This document shows positions 17,472 to 28,000 of a stretch of DNA of 60,811 nt, in pieces. How positions within the stretch are numbered: position 1 is the first letter of the stretch; every line of letters starts with the position of its first letter. Source of the stretch: Flavobacterium omnivorum (GTDB taxonomy: Bacteria > Bacteroidota > Bacteroidia > Flavobacteriales > Flavobacteriaceae). The notes under the pieces were generated by a model. The model saw nothing but the letters and a program-made list of their open reading frames with translations, was not told the origin of the DNA and searched no databases. The translations under genes and the position numbers were made by a program. The stretch spans positions 1 through 60,811 of the forward strand of contig NZ_FNDB01000021.1 of the NCBI RefSeq assembly GCF_900099915.1. Reading direction: 5' to 3'.

Positions 17472-18914
17472 TTACTGAATTGGTAATCGTATGATTTTCT
17501 GATCTTCAAAATACTGTTTCATAGCCACAAGAGCTGCAATTTCGGCTTCTTTAGCCATTTGGTTTTTCAATATTTCCGCATTGTAATATTTTTTTACAAA
17601 ATGAGTATCGAAATTACCCGAACGAAAGGCATCATGTTCAAAAACAAACTTCCCAAAAGGCAAAGTAGTTTGTACTCCTTGCACATGATACCCATCAATC
17701 GCTTTAATCATCAACTGAATCGCTTCTTCACGAGTTGCTCCGTAAGTAATTAACTTGGCTAACATGGGATCGTAATAAATAGGGATATCCATGCCTTGTT
17801 CAAAACCATTATCGACGCGTATATTTTCACCCACAGGTAATTCATACACCTCCAAGTGACCAACACTTGGTAGAAAGTCATTCGTAGGATCCTCTGCATA
17901 GACTCTCAATTCGACAGCATGACCTTTAATTTTTAAATCTTCTTGCTTCATCGATAAAACTTCGCCTCTCGCTACTCTGATTTGCAATTCCACTAAATCA
18001 GTCCCTGTGATCCATTCCGTAACAGGATGTTCTACTTGCAAGCGGGTATTCATTTCAAGGAAATAAAAATTATTGTTTTCGTCCAATAAAAATTCTACTG
18101 TTCCCGCACCTAAATAATCACATGATTTAGCCACTAAAATAGCCACTTCTCCCATTTGCTTGCGCAATTCAGGCGAGAGAACGGATGAAGGTGCTTCTTC
18201 AATTACTTTTTGGTGACGACGCTGGATGCTGCATTCCCTTTCGAATAAATACAATATATTTCCGTGACTGTCGGCCATAACTTGAATTTCGATATGCCGT
18301 GGTGAGGCTACATATTTTTCGATAAAAACAGAACCATCCCCAAAGGCTGCAATTGCTTCGCTAATTGCACGGTTCATTTGAGATTCAAAATCACTTTCAC
18401 TTTCGACCACACGCATTCCTTTTCCACCGCCACCGGCTGAAGCCTTTATAAGAATAGGAAAACCAATTGCTTTAGCAGCTAATTTTGCTTTTTCGATGTC
18501 TGTAATTGCTTCGTCTACACCAGGAACCATAGGGATATTATAGTCTTTAACAGCCTCTTTAGCTGCTAATTTACTCCCCATAACCCTAATAGCTTTGGAT
18601 TTTGGACCAATGAATATAATGTCATTTTTTTCACACTCTTCAGCAAAATCTGCATTTTCACTCAAAAATCCATAACCAGGATGAATTGCATCTACATTTA
18701 AGGCTTTAGCTACCTCAATGATTTTGTTTCCTAACAAATAGGATTGACTTGAAGGTGCTTCACCAATCCAAACTGCTTCATCAGCAAATTTTACGTGAGG
18801 TGCATTTCGATCTACAGTTGAATAAACGGCAACTGTTTTAATGCCCATTTTTTGTGCGGTTTTCATTACCCTGATGGCAATTTCCCCTCTATTGGCAACT
18901 AATATTTTTTTCAT
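17472..18914 (-). CDS. accC: Biotin carboxylase subunit of acyl-CoA carboxylase
   Basis: This ATP-grasp enzyme carboxylates biotin on the carrier protein using bicarbonate and ATP. The N-terminal Rossmann-like domain starts at MKKILVANRGEIAIRVM. The glycine-rich ATP loop is KASAGGGGKGMRVV, and the active-site region shows FLEMNTRLQVEHPVTE. An upstream GTG at 18932 is also in frame, but ATG 18914 places the start exactly where the family begins, so I chose it (480 residues). The C-terminal part runs a little past the usual end (VAMKQYFEDQKIIRLPIQ), as in propionyl-CoA type subunits. It sits between the carrier protein and carboxyltransferase genes. Confidence 0.94.
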   Translation of the reverse strand: MKKILVANRGEIAIRVMKTAQKMGIKTVAVYSTVDRNAPHVKFADEAVWIGEAPSSQSYLLGNKIIEVAKALNVDAIHPGYGFLSENADFAEECEKNDIIFIGPKSKAIRVMGSKLAAKEAVKDYNIPMVPGVDEAITDIEKAKLAAKAIGFPILIKASAGGGGKGMRVVESESDFESQMNRAISEAIAAFGDGSVFIEKYVASPRHIEIQVMADSHGNILYLFERECSIQRRHQKVIEEAPSSVLSPELRKQMGEVAILVAKSCDYLGAGTVEFLLDENNNFYFLEMNTRLQVEHPVTEWITGTDLVELQIRVARGEVLSMKQEDLKIKGHAVELRVYAEDPTNDFLPSVGHLEVYELPVGENIRVDNGFEQGMDIPIYYDPMLAKLITYGATREEAIQLMIKAIDGYHVQGVQTTLPFGKFVFEHDAFRSGNFDTHFVKKYYNAEILKNQMAKEAEIAALVAMKQYFEDQKIIRLPIQ

Positions 18915-19012
18915 TTTGATTATTTTAACCACAGACTCGCTATTTTTTAATTCTACTACACTCCCTTATGTTGGGTAACTCGATTTTGAATAAGCAAATT
19001 AGCCTTAATTTA

Positions 19013-19498
19013 TTATTCGAATTCAATTAAAAGTTGCCCTTTCTCTACTGCATCTCCCATAGCAATTGAAATAGATTTGATAACCCCATCACGTGGCGAA
19101 AGGAAACTGTTTTCCATTTTCATGGCTCCAAGAATGATTAGATTATCGTTTTCTTTCACTTCTTGACCCACCACAACACTAATTTCCAAAATTAGTCCAG
19201 GCATAGGCGCTTTAATGAAGTTTACCTGTTTGGCAAGACCCACTTCAAATCCCATTTCCTTGATGAGCAAGTCGAGGTGATTTGCTATCGTTACGGTGTA
19301 AGTGTTGTTGTTTACCTTAACGGTATAGCTTTTTTGATTGAAATCCGACGTTAGGATTTCCGCTTTATAAGGGGTGTTTTCATGTAATATATGGAATTTA
19401 TTTGTTTCCATACGCACTGCGTCTAATTGTGAAATATCCTTCTTTTCAATATCAAAATGAAAAGTGTCATTTACATTTACTTTATAACCAATACTCAT
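19013..19498 (-). CDS. Biotin carboxyl carrier protein of acyl-CoA carboxylase
   Basis: The 161-residue protein has a C-terminal biotinyl domain of about 70 residues. Its acceptor lysine K127 lies in GAMKMEN, and the domain shows the IKAPMPGLILEI start. The N-terminal part of about 85 residues resembles the linker/BT-like region of separate carriers of propionyl-CoA-type carboxylases rather than the AccB of fatty-acid synthesis. It is the promoter-proximal gene of the operon and precedes accC by 98 bases. It links the biotin carboxylase and carboxyltransferase steps by carrying biotin between active sites. Confidence 0.92.
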   Translation of the reverse strand: MSIGYKVNVNDTFHFDIEKKDISQLDAVRMETNKFHILHENTPYKAEILTSDFNQKSYTVKVNNNTYTVTIANHLDLLIKEMGFEVGLAKQVNFIKAPMPGLILEISVVVGQEVKENDNLIILGAMKMENSFLSPRDGVIKSISIAMGDAVEKGQLLIEFE

Positions 19499-19600
19499 AA
19501 GTACATTTTTTATTGGATGTAAAAATAAGTAAAGAAAACGTTTGCGTACATTTAAAACAGATGTTTTATGCTAATTTAGTATAGTTTTTCTAAAATAAAT

Positions 19601-21802
19601 TTACAAAATTAGTAACCCAAATTCTCTTAAGGTTTTGATGGGCTTGGAATACCAAAATAATTCGAAGTCTTCCAATTGAGTTTCAAAATCGGATTTAATT
19701 TCTTGAAAAGTATAAATTTTAGCATTGGAAACGGAGATTTTTAGAAGAATTTCAGTCAACCATTCCCCTTCCTTTTTATTAGTTTGAATACTAAAACTTT
19801 CTTTTTTATCATGAAAAGTCAACGTCATCAATTCCCAAGAATTCCCTTTTTTAGATTTAGTAAAATGTTCTATAAAGGGCTTCCCTCCTAACCAAACAAT
19901 TTTGGCAGTTGGTTTTACATTAAAATCAGGATCTTCTTCTAAAGCATCAAAAATGAAATCAGGCGAGATTTTAGTTTTTGGAATTTTAAACTCGAACCAA
20001 TCCTGCAATTCATAATCAAAACAAATTCCGTGCATGAAGTTGAACAAGGATTTCTTGAGTCCAAAACTGAATTTATCATGGTCAATTCCTGTAGCATCCG
20101 TGTAATTAATATCGTTATTGGCGAAAGTTCCAATGATTTCAGTTTCTTTTACCACACCAAATTTCTCTGGATACAAACCCACTGGACTGTGTGCGGTCAT
20201 GGCAAATTGATGCCAAAATCCGGATTGCAATACATCTGCTTCAAATAATTGACGCACCATTTCTAAGCTATCCACGGTTTCCTGAATGGTTTGTGTAGGA
20301 TAACCATACATTAAATACGCATGAACCATAACGCCAGCTTCCGTGAAATTCCGAGTCACTTTTGCTACTTGTTCAACCGTAACCCCTTTATCTATTAATT
20401 TTAATAATCGATCCGAAGCAACTTCGAGACCTCCAGATACAGCAATACAACCGGAAGCTTTTAGTAGCAAACATAAATCTTTGGTAAAACTTTTTTCAAA
20501 TCGAATGTTGGTCCACCAAGTCACTGCTAATTTCCTACGAAGGATTTCCAGAGCCAAGGCACGCATTAGAGCTGGAGGAGCGGCTTCATCAACAAAATGA
20601 AATCCGTTCTCACCCGTTTGCGCTATCATTTCCTCCATTCGATCACACAAGAGATTCGCAGCAACGGGTTCGTAAATTTTGATGTAATCCAATGAAATAT
20701 CACAAAACGTACATTTTCCCCAATAGCAACCATGTGCCATGGTAAGTTTGTTCCAGCGTCCGTCGCTCCACATGCGATGCATGGGATTCACAATTTCGAT
20801 AACCGAAATGTATTTATCCAATAGCAAATCCGAATAATCCGGCGTTCCCACTTGTGCTTGTTTATAATCTGGTTTTAGGGAATTATTTTTGTAAACGACT
20901 TTTCCGTTTTCTAAAAGGAATGTTCGTTTATATTGCTTCTCGACTACGTTCGAAGTGACAGCGTTTATTAGTTCTTCAATAGGTGTTTCGCCATCATCCA
21001 AGGTGATAAAATCAAAAAATTCAAATACCCTGGCATCCGAAAGTGAACGCAGTTCCGTATTTGGAAAACCGCCACCCGCTGAAATTTTAATATCCGAATA
21101 GTGCTTTTTTACCCATTGTGCGCAGCGAAAAGCCGAGTATAAATTCCCGGGAAACGGAATTGAAATCAGGAAAAATGTAGGATGTATGGTTTCAATCTTT
21201 TCTTTTAAAACTGAAAGAAGAATAGCATCGATATAGGTGGGCTCCTGCTGTAAGGCCTCATATAATTCGTCAAAAGAATTTGCACTTCGGCCTAAACGTT
21301 CCGCATAACGGCTGAAACCAAAATTAGCATCGACACATTCCACAATAAAATCCGAAATATCTTCGAGATACAAAGTCGACAAATGTTTCGCTTTGTCCTG
21401 TGTTCCCATAGTTCCAAAAGCCCAATCCAATTCTTCTAGTTGTGCAAATCGGGACGCTTCTGGCAAAAAATCTTCTTGACAAATTTGGAGTGCTAATGTT
21501 GGATTTTTTCCTTGTAAAAATGCAATTACAGGATTTATAGTTTTAAGGTATTCATCTTGCAAAGCGTAAATACGTTTAGAATTATCGGAGATTTCTCCAA
21601 CGGTAAACTTTAAACTTGCGACTTTAAACAAATTTGCAAGTCCTTCTTTCGAAAACAATTTCAAAATAACTTCGATACCTAAATCCGCCTGAACAGACTC
21701 AATATTTTTGGTATTCAGAAACCCTTTGATATAAGCAGTTGCCGGATACGGCGTATTCAGTTGGGTAAAAGGAGGCGTAATTAAGAATAATTTGGTTTTC
21801 AA
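19601..21802 (-). CDS. B12-binding-domain radical SAM protein, unknown substrate
   Basis: The 733 residues start with LFLITPPFTQLNTPYP, as in cobalamin-binding-domain radical SAM proteins. A central Rossmann-like part shows TFFLISIPFPGNLYSAFRCA and KISAGGGFPN. A radical SAM domain starts near MAHGCYWGKCTFCD. The cluster motif reads CX4CX2C rather than the canonical CX3CX2C; I checked this in the nucleotide sequence. Later radical SAM features are VDEAAPP, GGLEVASDRLLKLIDKG and YGYPTQT. The C-terminal 200 residues have no clear domain. The reaction is unknown. It is a single gene with a good promoter. The usual cobalamin-binding DxHxxG motif was not seen, so B12 binding is uncertain. Confidence 0.82.
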   Translation of the reverse strand: MKTKLFLITPPFTQLNTPYPATAYIKGFLNTKNIESVQADLGIEVILKLFSKEGLANLFKVASLKFTVGEISDNSKRIYALQDEYLKTINPVIAFLQGKNPTLALQICQEDFLPEASRFAQLEELDWAFGTMGTQDKAKHLSTLYLEDISDFIVECVDANFGFSRYAERLGRSANSFDELYEALQQEPTYIDAILLSVLKEKIETIHPTFFLISIPFPGNLYSAFRCAQWVKKHYSDIKISAGGGFPNTELRSLSDARVFEFFDFITLDDGETPIEELINAVTSNVVEKQYKRTFLLENGKVVYKNNSLKPDYKQAQVGTPDYSDLLLDKYISVIEIVNPMHRMWSDGRWNKLTMAHGCYWGKCTFCDISLDYIKIYEPVAANLLCDRMEEMIAQTGENGFHFVDEAAPPALMRALALEILRRKLAVTWWTNIRFEKSFTKDLCLLLKASGCIAVSGGLEVASDRLLKLIDKGVTVEQVAKVTRNFTEAGVMVHAYLMYGYPTQTIQETVDSLEMVRQLFEADVLQSGFWHQFAMTAHSPVGLYPEKFGVVKETEIIGTFANNDINYTDATGIDHDKFSFGLKKSLFNFMHGICFDYELQDWFEFKIPKTKISPDFIFDALEEDPDFNVKPTAKIVWLGGKPFIEHFTKSKKGNSWELMTLTFHDKKESFSIQTNKKEGEWLTEILLKISVSNAKIYTFQEIKSDFETQLEDFELFWYSKPIKTLREFGLLIL

Positions 21803-21818
21803 GAGGAATTGTTTTGTG

Positions 21819-21851
21819 CAAAAATAAGGGATAATTATGGATTTTATACAA
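21819..21851 (-). promoter_or_regulatory. Promoter of the radical SAM gene
   Basis: The minus strand shows TTG (21851-21849), a 22-base spacer and TATTTTTG (21826-21819), fitting TTG-N17-23-TAnnTTTG. The ATG follows 17 bases later. Confidence 0.7.
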
Positions 21852-22008
21852 AAGAAACAACTTGCAGTTATTCGATTAAAATTGCATAATTAATTGAATT
21901 AAATCTTTCGAAAAACAATGTCATTTCTGCATTTTGATTCTTACCATTTCAAATATAAAATTCATACAAAAATTAAGATCTTTCACGCTAAAACACTGAT
22001 TTTTTATT

Positions 22009-22016
22009 TACTTTTG
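22009..22016 (+). promoter_or_regulatory. -7 element of the giant surface protein gene
   Basis: TACTTTTG fits TAnnTTTG and lies 17 bases before the ATG at 22034. No TTG at the usual distance was found. Confidence 0.5.
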
Positions 22017-22033
22017 TTTACAAAATTCCCACA

Positions 22034-25000
22034 ATGAAGCTTAAAGTCCTACTGCTGTTTATTCTATTTCACCAATGTATTGTTGTTTTTTCTCAAAAAA
22101 CAAATCCAAATTCATTCAATAAAATTTTATTGGAAGATAAAAATGGTCATTTAATTCAAACTTTGGATGAGCAAAACGAGTTTTTGAAAATTCGGGAAGA
22201 AAAAAGGAAAAAAGAAATCCTGAATTTAAAAAAAGTAAATCTGTATTTGAAAACAACAGCTTCACAACAAGCTGTAGAAATGTGTACCAATGGAAGTTTA
22301 GAACAATATGAAACTATCAGTGGAAGTAATTCCCTCAAGAATTTTCTTTATACCATAGGTGATCCTCCTGGACCAACGCAATGCCGCTCAATTACCAATA
22401 CCGCAAATTCATACATCAATCGGTATGACCCTAATAATATGGATATTATGGCAACTGGTGTGTCTTCAAATTTAATTGATCCTTTTATGGGAGATATAAA
22501 AGCATTCGATCAATATGCCCTTAAAATTAATTATGAGAACTCATCTACTTATGGCTCTATTGTTCAGGGCAAAAGGTTTAAAACTAATAATGAAAATTAT
22601 CTAAAGTTCAATTACAAAGCAGTATTACAAAGTGTATATGACAATAGTCACACTGACAATCAAGCATTTGTAAAGGCTAGGATTTTAGATAAAAACGGCG
22701 TTGTCGTAAATGAATTTTGTTTGGTAGGTGACGAAAAAAATTGCATTTTCACCAAAGTTCCAAGTCAAACTTCTTCTTACGTCACTTTGTATACTGCCAA
22801 TTGGCAATCTGGAATACTGGATATTTCATCTATACCTAACAATGAAGAATTTACCGTGGAATTTATGGCTTCAAGATGTGGATTGGGTGGACATTTCGGA
22901 TATATGTATGTAGATGATATTTGCTTACTGCATTCTACAGAAAATTTACAAGGATCTGTAGAACTAGATCCTTTGAATAAAGTTTGCCCTAGTTTACCGA
23001 TTTCCGTGTGTGGAAATTATACCATTCCTAATTCTGGCGGAATTTCTTCATCTGTAAAAAAAATCACTTTAAATGTTTATAACAGTAATAACGTATCAGT
23101 TTATAGCACATCTACAACCTCAAGTTTAGACACAACAAATAAAAAGTTTTGTTTTACACTGAATGCTACTGATTTTCCAAATAGCACCAATGCCAATTAT
23201 AATGTTGGAGTACAAGTAGATTATGATATTACTGGAACTTCTTGTACGGGAACTACATTTAATTCAGCCACAGATCCTGATGCGAATTCTGGTTGGGATA
23301 TTTCTTTTTTAAATTGTACTTCAAGTTGCAATATTAATGTAACAACAGCAAAGATATCTCAATGTGACGCAAATCGTGACGGGAGTGAAAATTTTGATTT
23401 ATCTAAATTAAACTCTTTGGTGGTAACGTCTACTACAGGTTTAAGTTTTAGTTATTATAAAAATTACAATGATGCGCAAGCTAACTTGAATGCAATCGCC
23501 AATTTCTCAAGTTATCCAAGTTCAAGCGCTTCTATTTTTGTTAGAGTGAGTAAAGATGCCACTTGCTACAAAATAATTTCTGCAAGTTTAGAGGTGAAAA
23601 ATCCAACGGCAAATATTACAGGTATTCTAAATGTTTGTTCAGGAAGTACTGTATTAACAGCTTCTTTAGGATCATCCTATTTATGGAGTACAGGAGGCAC
23701 TTCACAAAGTATTACAGTAACTTCGACAGGAAATTATTCTGTAACTGTCACTGATTCTTTTGGATGTAGTAGCGATGCTAGTGTTTCTATAGAACCTAGC
23801 CAAACTGCTGTTTCACCAATTTTGCAAATCACTCAACCCTCGTGTTTTTCTACCACAGGAAGTATAAAAGTAACTTCAGCCGCATCAGAATATAGTTTTG
23901 ATGATGGTTTAACTTGGAGTAAAAACGACACAAATAGTAATTTATATCCTGGAACGTATTTAGTGAAAATAAAAACCATAAATGGATGTACTTCTTATTC
24001 TCAAAGTGTAACCATTACATCTGTGTCAACTTCATATCCAAATTATAACTATACCAATCCACTATTTTGTGGGGATGCAGGTAGTATTACTATCACTACG
24101 CCATCTGCATATTATAGTTTTGATGATGGTGTAACTTGGGTAAATTATGCTACTGCCACCAATCTTTTACCAGGGAATTATAAAATTCGTATAAAAGATT
24201 TACAAGGTTGTATTTCTTCAGCTAACAATGTACTTATTAGTAGCAATACGCTAGAAACTGCAACTTATACTATCATACAGCCTGCTTGTAGTATAGCTGG
24301 AAGCATTACCATTAATACTATTTCAGATTTTTATACTTTTGATGGTGGTACAACTTGGGTTACAAGTAACACTATGAGCAATTTAAGCACCGGAAGTTAT
24401 TCTTTAGGAATCAAAAATGCTTTAGGTTGTACTTCCTATTATACCTATGTTTATTTAAATGATTTTCAATATTCCTATCCTGAATATACTACAGAGCAAC
24501 CCGTTTGTGGAAGTAATGGAAGCATTACGATTACTACAGTTGCAGATTCCTATAGTTTTGATGATGGTGTAACTTGGACTAACAATAACGTAGCCAGTTT
24601 ACCCCATGGAAACTATCCCGTAAAAGTAAAAAATAGTTCAGGATGTATTAGCGCTGCTAATTATGTTTATTTATACCAACCCTACTTGTATACACCAATT
24701 ATTAGCCTAGAACAACCAACCTGTGGTGTTAACGGAAAAATCACTGTTAATTCATTATCAGATTTTTACAGCTTTGACGATGGAGTAACTTGGACAACCC
24801 TCAATAATAAATCATTGCCTCCAGGATATTACAACATAATTATAAAAAATAGCATTGGTTGTACTTCCTATCCAACTGGTGCTTATTTAAACAATCCAAA
24901 TATAGCGGTACCTAATTTTACTGTCAGTCAGCCAACTTGTACTACCGCAGGAAGCATTACAATAAATACAATTGCAGATTTTTACAGCTTTGACGGGGGA

Positions 25001-28000
25001 GATACTTGGGGAACCACACCTACATTATCAAATATTAATTCTTATGGATATTACAACATTTCTATTAAAAATAGTTTAGGATGCGTATCCGAGAATATAG
25101 GTATTCCGATTAATAACCCTAGTCTTCCAGATCCCGATTATATAGTTACTAATCCAAGTTGCGGAAATATTGGTAATATTACATTCAACAGCACAGCAGA
25201 TTACTATAGCATAGATTATGGAACAACCTGGAGTACCAATTCTATTTTTAATAATTTAAGCTCAGGATATTACTATCTATTGGTAAAAAAAGCGGATTGT
25301 ACATCGAAATATATTTCTGTTTATTTAGATTCTACTCATTTAGCATCTCCAAAGTACACAATAACTCAACCCTCTTGTGGAACTAAAGGCAGTATTACAA
25401 TCACTACTACTGCCGATTTTTACAGTATTGATGGTCAAACTTGGATTACAAGTCCTACTTTTTCAAATCTTTCTTCTGGCTATTATTACCCTTACATAAA
25501 AAATGCCCAAGGTTGTATTTCTAACTCGAGTTTTGCAAATATTCAAACTTTTTATCTTCCTAGTCCTACTTTTACATCAATACAACCCACTTGTGGAAAT
25601 GGAGGAAGCATAACTTTTACTGCTACTGCAGCACAATACAGCATAGATGGAGGTAATACATGGAATACCAATCCTGTCTTTACTAATCTTAATTCTGGTT
25701 CTTATTATTTAGTGTTAAAAAATGCTGCTGGATGTACTTCTTATCTTTATGATACTTACGCAAATTTAAATCCATATTATTTGCCAAATCCCGACTTCAC
25801 ATTCATCCAACCAACTTGTGGTACCAATGGAAGCATTACTATTGCAACAGTTGCAGATTCATATAGTTTTGATGGTGGTACTACTTGGACAACAAACCCC
25901 ACCCTTTCTGGACTAACGTCGGGATATTACAATATTGTTATAAAAAATGCAACTGGCTGCAAATCTTATGGCATATCGATATACATTAACCCTTTTTATC
26001 TTCCGAATCCAAATGTAAAAGTGATACAACCAAGTTGTGAAAATGGAGGAAGTATTACCGTCACTACTCCAGCTGATCAATATAGTTTTGATGGAGGTAC
26101 AACTTGGAGTACCAATCCTATTTTACTAAATCCAACATCATCATCTTACACTATTGTTATTAAAAATACGGCTGGTTGCAAATCACAGCCGCAATACTAC
26201 TACATTAATAAATATTATTTACCCACACCAAATGTAACTTCCATTCAGCCAACTTGTAGTTCTCCTTACGGGACTATAATAATAAATACTACTGCAGATC
26301 AATACAGTTTTGATAATGGTGTAACTTGGACTACAAATCCCATGAAGAAAAATCTGGCTGGCGGTTCATATACTGTAGTAATAAAAAACACATTAGGTTG
26401 TGTCTCTTATGGCAGTTATGCCTATATTGACATACCGCCTGCCATTCCTCCAGCACCCGCTGTACAGATTGTTCAGCCCTCTTCTTGCGGAGCAACTGAC
26501 GGTAGCATAACCATAACTACAACGGCACTAAGTTATAGTTTCAATGATGGAAACAGCTGGACAACAAATCCAACAAAAATAAATGTAGGAGCTGGTACGT
26601 ACATTATTAAAATCAAAACATATTCTTATAGTTGCGAATCATCAACAACAGTTGTAAATTTAAGTTCAGGTACTACAATTGCTGCTCCAGCTTATACTTC
26701 AACCCAGCCGAATTGTAGCTCTGCAAAAGGTTCTATTACTATTGCCACAACTGCTGCTACATATAGTTATGACAATGGATTAACCTACGTTTTTTCGAAT
26801 ACAAAGACGGATCTTTCTCCAGGAATTTATTTTATAAAAATTAAAAATTTAGCTGGTTGCGTTTCTGATGCTGCCACAGTCACTATTTCAACATTATCTG
26901 CACTTCCTGCTCCTGCCTACAAAGCAAGTCAACCAGATTGTACCAACTTTACAGGATCACTATCCATCGATACCGTTGCCGATTTATATAGTTTTGATAA
27001 CGGAATCACGTTTGGAACTTCAAACACAAAATCCAATGTAGCACCAGGAACATATAATTTAATGATTAAATATAATTCTGGCTGTATTTCTCTTAGCGCA
27101 CCTGTTACCATAGATGCTGCACCCACAATTCCAGCAGCACCACAAGTTGTAGTAACAAATCCTATTGGTTGCACATCATCAACAGGTAGCATTATGGTTT
27201 CTACTGTTGCAAATCTATATAGTTTTGATGATGGTTTAACTTGGAATACGACCAATACTGCTAGTTTATCTCCTGGAAATTATTTAATCCGAATAAAATA
27301 TACAAATGGTTGCCCTTCGATTGCCTATGCTGCAACTATCAATACACCTCCAAATGCACCTTCAACTCCAATCTTAAACGTTTCTCAACCTGTGAGTTGT
27401 AGTAATCCGTTTGGTTCTATTTCCATTACAAGTGCCGCTTACCAGTATAGTTTTGACAATGGCGCAAATTATTCGACCAATCCAATTTCAGGAAATTTAG
27501 TAGCTGGGACCTATTTAGTTCGGGTTAAGAATAGTAGCGGTTGCGAGTCTGTAGCATTATCTGTAAAAATTAATCCTCCAACTGATTATCCCGTAAATCC
27601 TAAATTTACAACTATTCAGCCAGACTGTAATAATCTTAAAGGGACTATTATAATTACCGATATTGCCGCAGAATATAGTTTTGACAATGGAGTTACTTGG
27701 AAAACAAATACAATGCAATCAAATCTTGATCCTGGAACATATTATCTAAAAGCAAAAAACAGCATTGGTTGTATTTCAAATGCTACCACAGCTACACTAA
27801 TTCCTTTTACAAATTTTACTCCGAAACCTACATTAACAAATCCTCAAATCTTCTGCATCCAACAAAATCCGACTTTAAGCGAGATTTCAATTACGGGCCA
27901 AAACATAAAATGGTATGATAATTTAACTAATGGAACTCCTTTATCAAATACAGCTCCACTACAAAACGGAACCACTTATCATGCTTCGCAAACCATTAAC

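Noticed and set aside
26929..27255. A 108-codon antisense frame in the giant protein gene
   Set aside because: It lies wholly within the repeat array, has no family features, and follows from the repeat codon pattern.
23818..27795. Regular spacing of repeats considered as a CRISPR or DNA satellite array
   Set aside because: The repeats are 221 bases long, in frame, diverged at DNA level and conserved at protein level; they are protein domains.
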